64,000 nt of DNA, from positions 5,270,001-5,334,000 of the forward strand of contig CM082584.2 in NCBI GenBank assembly GCA_040954595.2. The letters run 5' to 3'. Shown piece by piece: positions 1 to 11,935 of this stretch (its first letter is position 1; each line of letters starts with the position of its first letter). This DNA is from Balanoglossus misakiensis (taxonomy: Eukaryota; Hemichordata). The position numbers were made by a program, and so were the translations under genes. The notes beneath the pieces are model-generated. The model was not told the origin of the DNA. It ran no database searches and worked only from the letters and a program-made list of their open reading frames with translations.

Positions 1-401
1 AGCATACAGCTGTTTACCCAAGGGAATGTCAATAAAGATCTAAGGGTGAGGGGAAATAGACTGTTTTTGGGGGTAACTGACATGCTCTAGAAGAGACATC
101 TGTGTTGTTACCTGAATATGGCCAGTCAATTTGTGTTTTCTGACACACCTCATGGAATTGTCAATGGAAACAATTTCCAGGAACCAATGACACGCTTGTT
201 GTGTTTATCAGCTTAATAACGACGCACCATGTGACTTTGATTTGGTCAATTATAGCACAGAAAATGGATCAGGTGTGTTGCAAATGGTGATGTATGATTA
301 GAATGAAATGTCAACATCAATATATGAAATACATGTAATTATCACGGTTCACCATCTGATAATATACGATGTATCCTTTTCATGGTCTGGTGAAACTGTA
401 G

Positions 402-2371
402 GGATGGCTGGGAACACAATGGACTCTACGAATTCTTCAGAGCGAAACAGAAATACGCAAAGCTGAAAAAAGACCGTGAAGACAAAAATGGCAGAAGAAG
501 CGGCAGATCTTTCAAATCCAAGTCAAGGTCAAGATCCAGAGGGAGGTCGCATTCTAGGTCACATTCAAGATCTCGGTCAAGGTCACCGGTTCCGCGATCA
601 AGATCGCGATCACCAAGGCGAAGACGCAGGTGAGTAGATAAAGACAGCAAATTTATTTGTGTGAAAAGATTAGTGATTTCCACTCAAGTATTATTGTATT
701 TTTTACCTCAGTTGTTGCAAATCCAACTATTACTTACATTCAGCTTCCACAGGCCTGAAGTTTTCTCTAAAAAGGCCTGGTCTAAACTGGTAAATACTTC
801 TAAATAACGATATATAACTAAGCATATAAATTTCCTTTAATTTTCATTCTGCAGGAGTTATTCCAGGTCACGATCTCGATCCCGGTCACGTTCCCGCTCA
901 AGATCAAGGTCGGAATCAAGTTCTCCACCATATTTACGGACATCTCGATCTCGATCAAGGTCAAAGTCGCCAAAGCCAACAAGACGCAAGCGATCGCGAT
1001 CACGAAGCAAGACACCGCCTGCTTATTAGTAAGTACTGGCTGTTGGATCGATCAGACTAAGATTAAATTTTAGCTGTTCCAGAAGTTTTTGTCTCGTTGA
1101 AACAGTGATCTCCAAAGTTAAAAAAGGATTCTAATACTGACATTAAGCCCAAGAACACTGTGTATAGGAGAGTTAATGTTGCCAGTCGAAATTTAGTCTC
1201 CATCTTCCTTTGTATCAGCCTATTGTCTATTCTTCATTCTGCATTTTACCAAAGTGATTATATGTAATCCGATTGAAATCTATTGTAGGGTTTGTTCAAT
1301 CTTTACCTTTGCTGATCTTTAGCTGTTCTGGGAACAGAACAGCCAAGGTAAAGATCGAGCCAACCCTACATCTGATTTTAATCAGATTACCAAAATGATG
1401 AGCTGTATGATCCCTATCATAGCAAGTAAATCCAATCACAGACAACCATTTGTGTATTTTGCCCAAACCATTTTCCACTGCACGTGAAACTCATTAAAAA
1501 TATGTAAGTAATGACCTAAAAATGCATGCAGCTCTGAGATGTTTTCTACCGAGATGGAATGTGATCATAGGTTATATCTAGTCATGATATATGATAGTGT
1601 TGATTGTCACTGTAATTTCCTGCTTTAGCGTTAATTGTGACTTTGAATGAAAACTTTTTGTGTTTGTTTTGCAGTCAACAGCCCTTTTACACACATCACA
1701 CAAAGCAGAGTAAACTGGACGAGAGTAACAAAGGACATCAACTCTTGACAAAGATGGGTAAGTGTCTCATTATACAAATTATTGCCTAATAAACACTACT
1801 ACTTCTTATCAAGACAGACCTTTTCACAATATCAGAAACACAGCCAACCATGGGTATCTTGAAGACTCTTTTGGCATATGAAACATATATTGCTGCAAAA
1901 TTACATGAAGAAAATGTATAGAAAGATAAAGTAATTCATGTCATGGTGAATGTATGCAAATTGAATACTGTAAACCGGCAAACTTCCCGAGAGCAAAAAA
2001 AAACAAAAAACGTGAAAATAAATAAACACGAAGGAACAATGTGTACAATGTTTTTCTGAGATAAGTGAACACGAAAGTTAATCGTCACGAAAAATTTCTT
2101 GTTTTACACTGTATGTTGGTTGTACTTGGAATTGAAATGTGATTGCTTGGTGTGTTTGTTCGTTCTGCCAGGTTGGAGCGGTCAAGGGTTGGGTGCCAAT
2201 GAACAAGGCATTGTTGATCCAATCAAAGGAGGAGATGTACGAACGAGAAATGACCAGTTCAAAGGTGTTGGTATCGACATCAACGATCCTTTTGAGAGTT
2301 TCCGCAGAAGTAAAAGTTATTCGTTTATTGCGAGAATGAAAGCCAGAGATGAAGCCAGAGACGGTGAGTGA
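402..2371 (+). CDS. CHERP: CHERP orthologue, 3' exons (partial gene): RS-rich linker and C-terminal G-patch
   Basis: Four exons fit GT-AG and phase: 402-629, 855-1028, 1675-1757 and 2172-2371. The first reads W-E-H-N-G-L-Y-E-F-F-R-A-K-Q, close to the vertebrate CHERP segment just before its RS region, and continues into Arg-Ser dipeptides. The second is almost pure RS repeats. The third ends in NKGHQLLTKMG, and the fourth carries the G-patch, starting GWSGQGLGANEQGI and ending in SYSFIARMKARDE as in vertebrate CHERP. The reading frame closes at TGA 2369-2371. CHERP is a nuclear U2 snRNP-associated splicing factor, also linked to ER calcium homeostasis; the CID and SURP parts should lie upstream of this window. 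The last exon may end at the TGA or splice at a GTGAGT just before it. Identity is judged from remembered family sequence. Confidence 0.93.
1266..1389. repeat. Foldback element in CHERP intron
   Basis: Two imperfect inverted arms of about 55 bp flank a central CTGTTCTGGGAACAGAACAG palindrome. The left arm has TGTAGGGTTTGTTCAATCTT and the right arm has its complement (AAGATCGAGCCAACCCTACA). It lies in the intron between the RS exon (ends 1028) and the next exon (1675). It looks like a short MITE. No coding potential. Confidence 0.65.
1971..2110. repeat. Degenerate copy of the CTGTAAAAC foldback repeat family
   Basis: It begins ACTGTAAACCGGCAAACTTC and ends TTTCTTGTTTTACACTGTA. Internal text (GAGCAAAA, CGTGAAAATAAATAAAC, GAAAGTTAATCGTCACGAAA) matches the better copies at 9261, 19358, 25022, 33386, 37942, 46469 and 54669. 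It sits in the last CHERP intron, about 60 bp before the G-patch exon. Confidence 0.7.
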
Positions 2372-3085
2372 ACAGGGAATGCCCGGCCAGCCAATCAGAT
2401 TGTTGGGATTGTGCTGATTATCCAATCAGGTTCTTTTAGAAATATGGAATGAAAAAGCCCAGATGTGCCATATGCGTGGGTTGCATTGGAATGAATATTC
2501 ATGAGATGTCACCCGTGACACAATGTTGGTCATGGGGCAAGAAGCTGACTTAGAGTTTGTGATGCTAGCCTTTATACATGAACAGAACATTGAGTCCATT
2601 GACATTGAAAAGGAATACACATCATAATTCAAATTCTTACAAGAAAAGAAAATGCCCCAATTGACATCACATCAATGCTTTGCCCAACCCAACATCAATA
2701 ATGTACTGGATTTGCAAGTTTGATCATTTGCATTGAAATATGTATCTACAACGTCAAACCAAATAGTACATGAACTGCAACCATGATATATAACCATCCA
2801 ACACATGTTTGTGATTGTAATACAACACAACAAAGGTTAGCGATAGCAACTGTATCCAAGACCTCTGATTCCTATTTGAATACTTTCCAAATATGGTAGT
2901 GGGCAATCTGCCATGAGACAGCTGTTGCATTGTCTGCATTGAGTCCTGTCTCTCTTAGTGGGCTTTAATCTGATGATAAAGTGAGATGTTAAATTTAACA
3001 CCAGAGAGAGTGATGTGGCATTTTTAAAGGGACAAAGTCTCTCTCTCGCTGCCCTTTTTCCATTAATTATGTTTGATACAAGACA

Positions 3086-3294
3086 ACGTTTATGGTTTTC
3101 TGCATGTGGATATATAGTGAATCAACGTTCGACCACACACAACTTCCATCCCGAGAGTAAAAATTTCACCAAAATGAATATAGTCAGTCGCTACCGTTTA
3201 TTCATTTTGACATAATATTTAGTCTCATATCCTACAAATGGGATGGAAGTTGTGTGTGGTTCACTATATATCCACATGTAGAACAACATAAACG
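3086..3294. repeat. Foldback MITE-like element with arms of about 60 bp
   Basis: Left arm 3086-3152 contains CATGTGGATATATAGTGAAT and ACCACACACAACTTCCATCC. Right arm 3238-3294 contains the reverse complement, GGATGGAAGTTGTGTGTGGT followed by TCACTATATATCCACATGTA. The loop is about 85 bp. Its right end abuts the inverted copy of CHERP exon sequence at 3293. Confidence 0.75.
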
Positions 3295-3452
3295 GGATCG
3301 AGATCGTGACCTGGAATAACTCCTGTAATATAAAAATTAAAGGAAAAGCTAAGTCACAATGTTCAAACAAACACTGAATATGAACATTACACAACTATGC
3401 AGCTTCCACTGTCCTGAAGTTTTCTCTAAAAATGTCTGGTCTAAACTGGTAA
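3293..3452. pseudogene. Rearranged duplicate of a CHERP intron/exon edge
   Basis: 3293-3344 is nearly the reverse complement of about 833-882, that is the intron end plus the first 28 nt of the RS exon (GATCGTGACCTGGAATAACT). 3400-3452 is a direct near-copy of 741-793 in the preceding intron (CCTGAAGTTTTCTCTAAAAA, then GTCTAAACTGGTAA). The two pieces therefore lie in opposite relative orientation at the new site. It is non-coding and has no intact frame. I read it as a captured or transduplicated fragment. Confidence 0.75.
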
Positions 3453-4872
3453 TGATTTTGTTATTCACAGTAACAAAGAAAGAATAAGAAGAGGATGATG
3501 TTGGAAGAAAGAGGTTTCTTGTCAATTTGTTGAACAATTGTTTGTGTTTTAAATTGTACCTCTTTGTAGCTCTTGCTAATAAAACAGGAATCAGATACTC
3601 GTTTACTGGTTTTGAAAATAGTGTGCATGTTGTTTGTTGTGTCTGTGAGTTTGTGTACTGGATGATATCATGAGGTTACTACTGCTTTGTGTTTTGAGAC
3701 TGTGATTTTCTGCCTGGAATTGTGTAGGGTTTTTCATGCTGTATGAACTGAAATATTTCATACTTTTATTCTGTTACCCCTTTGCACCCTGACCCCGTGG
3801 TGACCTATGACATAATGCTGACCCTGTGATGTCATGCAAAGCCTTTCTCCCGTCAGAGTCTGAGCCATGTGTAAACGGTCAAAACTGGTATATAACTGAG
3901 TATCAGAGTTATAATAATAAAAAAACCCAGTGATATCTGTCTGTAGCAAACCTTGCATAAACTGGACCCTTTGCCAAAAGGTATCCATTTACCAAATCTA
4001 TAAAAACACTATAAATGTAACACCTCTGTAATCTCCAGGCCATAATCAATAAGGAGTGTTTAGTTTAACAGCCATGTTCAACTTAAATTTTCATATATAT
4101 CTGTAACATCTGTCTCAGTGTTCACCGCTTTGGTGCTATCAGTAACAAGAGAAGAGTAATGAAATCTGACTGTCACAAAATAGTTAGTTAAAGTTAAAGT
4201 TTATTTATTAATGTGTCCTATCTAAAGTTTGCATCAGATATTGAGTCATAATACTTGTATAACTGTTTTGACTTTGATTTTACCCTTTTACCAGAACACA
4301 TGGAGATCCACCAGTATATCATTCTCTATACAACCTCTGTAAAGGGAGTCAGAAAAATCTGACATCTCCCTCCTTACAAAAAAATTCATATTACCTTCAC
4401 TGAAAAGGAATCATGAAAATGGATATTTCATGAGAAATCTTGATCATTTTGACACCAAATTGTAACCAAAATGTACTTCCCAGATCTAGACAAAATCTAT
4501 CAATACAGTTTAGTTTTAACCATTACAAAATAATTTGTTTGTTTAACAATTTTTACTCTGTTGTGTGATTTCCATAATAATTTAGACAACAAGCTTACAG
4601 TCAGATCCCATTGAAATTAAATTTTTCAAACCTTTAAAAATCATCACTTTCTATGTACAGAAATTTGCTGTGACAAGTTGTGGTTTGTGTGTGTGTGTGT
4701 GTGAAAATGTTACAATGTACATCATTTAAAGTTGAGTGTTGTAACAATATTTTGACCACCCCCATATTACACTACCCTTAAAAACTATTGAATGTAAGAT
4801 TGAGAATAACTTTCAGAACATTCATTAAAAACTAGTCAAGCAAAAAATAGTTTCTGCATAGCAGGTAAAATG

Positions 4873-6630
4873 TTACTGATTTGTTGCTGTTATTGACTCT
4901 CCATCATTCATATCTGGATATTCCTCGTCCGATTCCCCTTCATCCAGAGACGTGGATTGCATTTCCGTGGGAACCATCTCTGACATACTTTCTTCTTCTA
5001 TATCACTTGAACTCTCCTCGCTAACCATCATCTCATCATCCGTAACACTTTCTTGGCTTTCAATAGATTCTTCGTCCATATTTTCTAGTTCTACTATCTT
5101 TGCATCCAGATCATCTATGGTTGTTTTCATGTCATAAGCTATCATGACTGCAATTATTGTCAACGGTTTATTGTTAAGGCTATGTATACGTAAAATGTGT
5201 TGTCCGCTGGTCACAAAGTGCGAGATGTAGTGACTAGCAATCCGTGTCCATCCCCAGTGCGTGTTGATCACTTTGTCAATTTCAAGTACATTATCAATAG
5301 TAATGCGCGCTTTTCCACATGCGGGACAGGCAATGGTTGCTATGGAAACTGTCGCTAGGAAATCGCCGTATCTTTCGATGTTGAGTTTGAAGACAATTTC
5401 TTTGTTGGCTTTTCGAGTGCCCCAAGCGGTCTTGTTTAAGAACTCCACCGTTTCTTTGATTGTGTCTGAGGGATCTTCGTCGACGTAATCTTCTCTTAGA
5501 TCCCAGCCGTCTATGTATATGGGTTGGAGCTGGGTGGGGGTCTTGGCCAGGGAGGTCCAACAGTGGGGATAGGAAATGCGCGTACTGTCAAACACCGGGT
5601 CTGGAATGGTATTGGAAGCCTTGGTGATGCTGTTGATGTGTTTCAGATACTCCAATTGGTTGGACGGCTCTTGTAGCAGATTGTGAACAATTTTCAACAG
5701 CGAATCACGGAACAGATTGACGAGGAACAAGGCGACCATCGTGTGAGCTCTTCGACTGGGATGGTAGTAGTCATAAGCCGTCAGATAGTGAGATCTCCCG
5801 TGCCTGATGTCTTTGCATGTAGCATTACTCAGGTTGATAGAAGGGATTTTGTAATGCTGGCTCAGAATCCGACTGCCCATGCGTTCATTAGTGACACAGC
5901 GCTTGTGCCACAGATTAACAGCGTTGACGAAATTCACATAGACCAGTTGTGGCTTGGAGGGTTGCTGTAGAATATAGCGAGTCAGTTCCTCCTGTGGGAA
6001 TGGTCGAAGTCCCACGACGTGATCGTTGACAGCCAGCTCCCAAAGTACGACGTGCACATCTTGCAGGTCGAGATGCTGGTTGATGCAGTAGGAGTAATAG
6101 GCACTGTCTGTGGCAGCTATGACACCACTGTGAATCTCGACAGTCCTGTTCATCATGAGCTGTAGATAGTCCGCCAGGATGTTGTAGTAAACGAACTGAT
6201 CGCCGGCCAGAACCGTGCCCTCCGATATCGATCCCCCGATGACACCGATCTTCAGAGGCTCCCCCGTGAACAGAACTCGAAGCAACGTTGCCTCCAGCAT
6301 CTCAAATCTGGCTTCCTTGTTGTAAGCCATTGCCAGCATTTCTTCGTCAATTTTGATCGGTTTGTACTGCTTCAGGAGAAACTCGTCCGCCGCCTTGATG
6401 CCTCTCAAAACTTTACTCAGTATTTTCTGCGTCACATTCTCTTGCACTCGGACGACGGCCGGTTCATACTTCATGGCGCCAGTGTGTGCATCTAAGCTGT
6501 CTTGTAAGGGATAGTAGTTATGCTGCTTTGATTTGGACTTGTTCATTGTATAGATGGAAGTGTAGACGGCCAGTATAAGACCAACAATCAACAACACCAC
6601 AAACAATTCCTTGACCTTCTTTCGTCTCAT
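4873..6630 (-). CDS. SGNH/GDSL-hydrolase-like single-pass type II membrane protein, intronless
   Basis: One uninterrupted frame of 585 codons. Residues 1-7 are basic (MRRKKVK) and 9-28 are hydrophobic, fitting a signal anchor with the rest lumenal or extracellular. Residues 128-137 (IGVIGGSISEG) fit SGNH block I, with Ser134 as candidate nucleophile. Residues 198-204 hold ELAVNDH (block III-like Asn202), and 287-290 hold DYYH, fitting the block V Asp-x-x-His. NxT/NxS sites (for example 161 and 266) suit glycosylation. The last ~70 residues are very rich in Glu, Asp and Ser. Related SGNH domains act on acyl esters of glycans or lipids; the substrate here is unknown. It converges with CHERP. 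Lack of introns contrasts with every other gene here and could reflect a retrocopy or a family habit. Confidence 0.8.
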   Translation of the reverse strand: MRRKKVKELFVVLLIVGLILAVYTSIYTMNKSKSKQHNYYPLQDSLDAHTGAMKYEPAVVRVQENVTQKILSKVLRGIKAADEFLLKQYKPIKIDEEMLAMAYNKEARFEMLEATLLRVLFTGEPLKIGVIGGSISEGTVLAGDQFVYYNILADYLQLMMNRTVEIHSGVIAATDSAYYSYCINQHLDLQDVHVVLWELAVNDHVVGLRPFPQEELTRYILQQPSKPQLVYVNFVNAVNLWHKRCVTNERMGSRILSQHYKIPSINLSNATCKDIRHGRSHYLTAYDYYHPSRRAHTMVALFLVNLFRDSLLKIVHNLLQEPSNQLEYLKHINSITKASNTIPDPVFDSTRISYPHCWTSLAKTPTQLQPIYIDGWDLREDYVDEDPSDTIKETVEFLNKTAWGTRKANKEIVFKLNIERYGDFLATVSIATIACPACGKARITIDNVLEIDKVINTHWGWTRIASHYISHFVTSGQHILRIHSLNNKPLTIIAVMIAYDMKTTIDDLDAKIVELENMDEESIESQESVTDDEMMVSEESSSDIEEESMSEMVPTEMQSTSLDEGESDEEYPDMNDGESITATNQ

Positions 6631-9260
6631 TGTTCTTTTATAATAAAAAAACAGAAATCATATTTATTATTGAACTTGGCACTATATGTCCAATGTATTA
6701 GGCTTACTAATATGCTTGAATATTGTGTATATCCCTGTTGTTGTAAAATTATTGTGAATGAATGATATATATATTCACAGCTGGCATTAATTCAAACACG
6801 CACATTTTTCTATGTATCAAATTCATGTAAAATGATATGCATTAATTTCAAATACAGATGTGTTTAGAAATCTGTTGTGTGTCGTGGATAATAATGTTAC
6901 CTTTTGCAAAGCCAATATTTTAAAGTGATGATTGAGGGTTCAACACTTGCATTGGTTGCTATTCTTGGCAAGAGTCCAAATGGCGACTATGTGACTGTTC
7001 CACGTGCAAAATCCTACCAGGCCACTGTTTATAGACTTTTGGTCCTGATGTTTTTTTCTATAATAGTATTCAAAAAACTTCTCAATTGATCAATTTGCAA
7101 TCAATCAACTTTATATTTGGTAAATTTATAAAAGCGAATGACTTTTTAAATATTCTGTATCTTTTTATATCAACATATCAGGCTTTTAAATTGAATAAAA
7201 TGTTAAACTATATAATCCTCTTGTCATACACCATGATAATCCAATCGATGCTTCAAACTCTGAACGGGTATTTCATGTATTCTGAAACTTTTTTTTTAAA
7301 TTCGGTGCATAATTTTGAGGACTTCAATAATTTTCTAGTAAAGCGTGATTTAAATTAGAGCTGTACACATTTGCATATCTGTGATCTCACTGGCCAAGAG
7401 CACGAACATTACATCTGATCAATTTGGGAGGGCCATGTGTGTTCTTTCTGTTTAAGAGGAGCCAACGAAAACTTTACATTTCTGATAAAATGGGCAACCA
7501 TTTCCAAACAAATTATCTGGTCTCAGCTGAAACACAAATTATACACTTACGAAGCACCTGATAGAAGCATGGGGCCTGTCAAAAATTAATGTAGCCATAT
7601 TTGTATTCGTGTAATTATGTAGACATGGCACAGTAAATGAAATTCTGACAGTTCCTACGCGATCAAACATCAAATTATGCATTTCAAATCATTTTAAATT
7701 GCCATGTAAATAAAATATAAAATTTGTTTCATACCTGAACATAAAGACAGCACTGGCGCAAACGTCTGCAGACAGAAAACACGTACACACAAAATATTCT
7801 ATTTGTTCATCCAATGCGATACAAAAGACTTGTGGAGTCACAGCTGCTGAACTGAAAATCTATTCCAATGACATATATGATGTTGTTTCACGACACGGAA
7901 TGAGGATAAAACTCCAGACAAGCTGTGTATCGCGTTAAAATCAAGTCTTTTTAAGCGCTAGTGCGACAGCTGGTTTGTCGTATCACAGTAAATGTGGTAT
8001 GTATTGTCGCAACCACTTAATCCAGATGGGACCAAATATTTTCATGAAAAAATAATGATTATGTTTCGGTCATTTAGTCAAGAATTCTATTTTTAATATT
8101 CATATCACTGTGATTCAGTATTAACTTTCACATAACAGTTGTGTGACATATAATCAAAGAACTGCAAGAATTATTTTGATATTATGCACTTGAGATTCTG
8201 GGCAAGTAACAATATTTTCAATAGAGTCAACTTCATTGGTGGACATACATCACACTGTGTAAAACATCACCACACTTTCATATTTGCAATCATTATTCAG
8301 TATTAAATTGATCACAAAAATAGCAAGGGAGAAACCATTTGATATTAAGGGGAGTTGGATACATTGGGAAAAATAAAAGAACCCATCCAGTAAATCTTTC
8401 TTCAGCAATGTTGTATCCCATCAGAATCTCTAACATCACTATATTCTCTCCAGGAATTGTGACATAGACACTTGACATTGATAGCAGCTTGTTTATTTTG
8501 AACACTGAAATAAAATGCCCATCAGAGACACTGCACATCATCAGCTCTGTACAAGTCACAAATCATTGAATCTGTTGTCTTTAATTAAGGTAGCTGGTGA
8601 GGTTCACTTGGGTATTTCCCTTTGAAATTCTGAAGAAAAAAAATTTTTTTTTCTTCCAAAGTGTTCCTTTTGTCATGGTCTTTACAGGTGACCAATTGTC
8701 AATAATGCAAATGACGAAAACAAGTACCCGTCTTTGAAAACAAATTGTAAAAGGTTAAAGTAAGAGGGACACGTCTTTTTTATTTTATTTTCTCCTTTTA
8801 AAATGTTTCTTTGTCTTCTGAATCGTATAACTTTTGGTTATGGACATTTTGATTGATATAGGACTAAAATTAACAGAGCTTTCCACTGACATATAGGTTT
8901 TTGGTATAAACACTTTATTTGGCCAAGAAGTTTGTGATTAAAACTTATCTTGTTTACACACCTATCACACAAAAATGTAAATAGTTACATCTGAGCTACA
9001 TATTCACACTGTATGGTTTTACAGGACACATCTAAATGTTTTCATGAACATGTGATGGACACTTTTTAGCATGGATCCAAATAAAAATCTGCAATGAATT
9101 GATCTCCTTTACAAATGGTGTCTGTGGCTATCCCATACAGGTGTTAACATGCAACTTATTTGATCACTTTTAAAACATACTTGATTTTCAAGTTAATATT
9201 TGTCACTCAGAAGACACGACACTGTTCACGATTCAGCAATGTGAACTCTATGACAAATAT

Positions 9261-9434
9261 ACTGTAAAACAGGAAATTTTTGCGAACAATAAATTTTTGC
9301 GAACTACGCGCGAGCCCAAAAAGTCGCACAAAACGTTTTCGGAGATAATGATGCAGTGAAATCCGAGAATGAGAAAATTAATCGTAGCGTAACAGTTTCT
9401 GCTTTTGATATCGCAAAAATTTCCGGTTTTACAG
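9261..9434. repeat. CTGTAAAAC foldback repeat, about 175 bp copy
   Basis: It starts ACTGTAAAACAGGAAATTTT and ends AATTTCCGGTTTTACAG, so the ends are inverted complements. Internal blocks GCGAACAATAAATTTTTGCG and GAGAAAATTAATCGTAGCG are shared with the other family members. It lies in non-genic DNA. Confidence 0.85.
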
Positions 9435-9939
9435 AAGTTATATCTCACTCTTTCCAATTAATACATGATTTAATACTTTCACACATATATGCATGACTTG
9501 TATATGCGCTTAAAATCTTCGGCAAAAAGTACAAGCAAAAAACACAAAACAAAATAAAAGTTAAAGTATCCAAATAGATCTGTTAATGTGTGAATAAAAT
9601 CAATCATGCAAAAAAATATAGACGCTGAAAAAAAATCTACAGCTCCAGAGGGCTCCCTATCCCTCTGAAAGTAAATATGTGTCAGTGTTGACCAAAACTG
9701 TTTATGTTGTGGGATTTTCAAACCTGATTGTTATGCACACATATATTCAAAACTGTAACCTTTGACAATACTTCATCATAATAGTGGTTTTTTATTTTCC
9801 TGGATATGTCTGATGGCTTACTTCCCTTAAACAGAGTCACGTATGTGCTGCCTGACATAGGTCCACTTTGTTGGTAGTAATTTTGGCTCTCTGGTTTAAA
9901 AGTCTTGCTTGGCTCTGTACAGCCCTCAAACCCCTTACC

Positions 9940-9985
9940 ACTGAAAACAGTGGCTTTGGACTGAACCATGGTGGTGAAAGGGTTA
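9940..9985. repeat. Fragment of the AACCCTTTCACC repeat family
   Basis: GTTTTCAGTGGT-type sequence is followed by TTTGGACTGAACCATGGTGG and TGAAAGGGTTAAT. It is shared with 10310-10402 and 39014-39105. It explains the recurrent MVQSK peptide read from the minus strand at several places. Confidence 0.65.
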
Positions 9986-10309
9986 ATTAAGCCACACAGA
10001 CTGCCCTGGACTTTATATTATACCCTGTAATCAGTGATTTTTTTCTTGCGACAAAAAAGTTCAACAATGCCATAAATTCCATTAAAATGTTGGTCAAATC
10101 CTCAAAAAATAAATTTCACATAAAATCCTTAAAATATTTGTAAATATTTGAAAATGCCAAAGATATCGTCAATATTTCATAATTTAACAGTTCAGCTTTA
10201 CAATTTAATAGTCATCATAATTACGGTACCATAATGAGTTACTGTTACCAGTAGTTTCACAGAAGTCATGAATTTAATGCCCTTTGTTACACTCCATGTT
10301 ATCGCGTTG

Positions 10310-10402
10310 ATTAACCCTTTCACCACCATGGTTCAGTCCAAACTCATTGTTTTCTATTGTATGTTTGGACCTCAGTAGAGGGAACTAGGGGTGAAAGGGT
10401 TA
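10310..10402. repeat. Short MITE with AACCCTTTCACC terminal inverted repeats
   Basis: The element runs from TTAACCCTTTCACCACCATG to GGGGTGAAAGGGTTA. It is about 90 bp with ends in inverted orientation and holds TTCAGTCCAAACTCATTG. Other copies: 39014-39105 (opposite orientation), and partial ones at 9940, 32460 and around 59395-59490. Confidence 0.75.
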
Positions 10403-11935
10403 AAAACACACCCAAGTTACACCACTGGATGGCGACATTCCATGTCAAAAGCACACTCTCATTTTGATTCTCTCAAGAAATATTAACTGACGCCTGAATT
10501 GGAAATCATTCGAAGTATACATGGCCATATTTTGTGAATAATCTTTTCTATACAATGCAGCATAGGTACACCATGATGTTGATTCCTAATGTAACGTGAC
10601 AAATACAGCGATGTAGGTATCAATCTTTCTTATCTTGAAGAAATCAACAAAATTATATAAAAAAAAAATTGCAAGTACTATTACAAACAGATTATGCAAA
10701 TCGATTCCACACAATAACATTTGTTACAAAGTAGAAACAAACATAGTATATAAACAAATTTGATCTGTACAACTCTATAAATCCATCATCAAATATATAC
10801 ACAGAATTTTATATAAATTTCTTCTTGATATCACGGCTGAACTTCATAATGCATTCTGTACAGTATTGACTGTGACAAGCATTGCGCAAACCAAAATACA
10901 GAATACTGTAACAATACCATACAAATATTTTTTTTGAAGGAATGTCACAAAAATACATCAATCTACAAACAATATATGTTGTATTTACAGCTTTTTTTGC
11001 ACAGTGTTCATACATATGGGTATTTTACATTATGTTACAAATACTACAAGTTTTGCCTGCTTCAGATATATTACCTCACTGACTTTCTCATCTCTAATAA
11101 AACTGAGGTTCTTAAAATCCTCTGTTAAAATTCATAATTTAAGTTCAATTTTTTCAGGACTGATATCTACAGAATTTGCAGTTAGCCATTGTGGAAAAAT
11201 TCTATAGAATTCAATAACCTGTAAAAGTTTCTAGAGATTTATGTAGAGTTTTGACCCATTTTTCATGAGAACTCTATACAAAAATATCTATTGAACACTT
11301 TTCTCCTGGGTCAGTTCAATTCCTTGAAGTCAATACATTTGTACTTCTGCGATCGATCGTTTCACAATGTCCTCATTTTGCCAACGTTACTAAAGCAGGT
11401 ACAAAACATATATTAAAAGCAGTCGTTATCTGCTGATCTCGTCAGAGTATAGAACAATATCAAACACGAAAAGTCCTTGAAATATATTGATGTTACAGGT
11501 TTTTCAGATTTCCTGATCTTTGCATATTCAATACAGATGTAGATGGGCTGGCGCTATGCAGCACTGTTCTATATGCCGGCTATCTGCTGGCAATCCTGTC
11601 ATACAGTGCTAGCCCTTCCTGGCCGGTTTTGTCAGACTTTGGCACTAATGGGGATATATAATACACCACATGTCCTGTCACACAGCAAACGGATAATTCA
11701 AGTCACTGGAAAACCGCAAAATCTTGGAGCAACAAGCCGATGATTAGGGAAAGCGTACACACCAATATCAGCACACTGATGACTAGCATACACAAAACAC
11801 GTCTTGTCGCGGTGTTTTGTAAGCATTGTATGTCTTGTCGCAGGGAATCGGGAGAGGCACAAACACCGTGTGTTGTCACAGCAGGCCAGGTGATTTCAGT
11901 GTGTAGGATACACGTAGACGGACACAATTGATGAT

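Larger units (their letters stand above)
2372..4872. other. Convergent intergenic / 3' UTR region between CHERP and the SGNH gene
   Basis: No open frame here resembles a known protein. It should hold the CHERP 3' UTR and the 3' UTR of the minus-strand gene that ends at 4873. An AATAAA lies near 3578. Two repeat structures (3086-3294 and 3293-3452) are listed separately. A short GT run occurs near 4685-4702. Short ORFs in this stretch are low-complexity or repeat-derived. Confidence 0.5.
6631..11935. other. Long non-coding stretch upstream of the SGNH gene and downstream of the ROCO gene
   Basis: I found no exon with recognisable protein and bounded splice sites. The region is AT-rich with several repeat copies (9261-9434, 9940-9985, 10310-10402). 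The SGNH promoter and 5' UTR should lie just above 6630, and the ROCO 3' UTR just below 11936. Short open frames here are unconvincing, and some (9718-9969 on the minus strand) are built from repeat sequence. Confidence 0.5.

Noticed and set aside
426-683. Minus-strand frame with LDRDLD-type repeats
   Set aside because: It is the antisense shadow of the CHERP Arg-Ser repeats.
5294-5560. Arg/His-rich minus-strand frame inside the SGNH gene
   Set aside because: Shadow frame of the 585-codon SGNH-like gene.
9718-9969. Minus-strand frame starting MVQSK
   Set aside because: Built on the AACCCTTTCACC repeat; the same peptide start recurs at 38902-39087, so it is repeat-derived.
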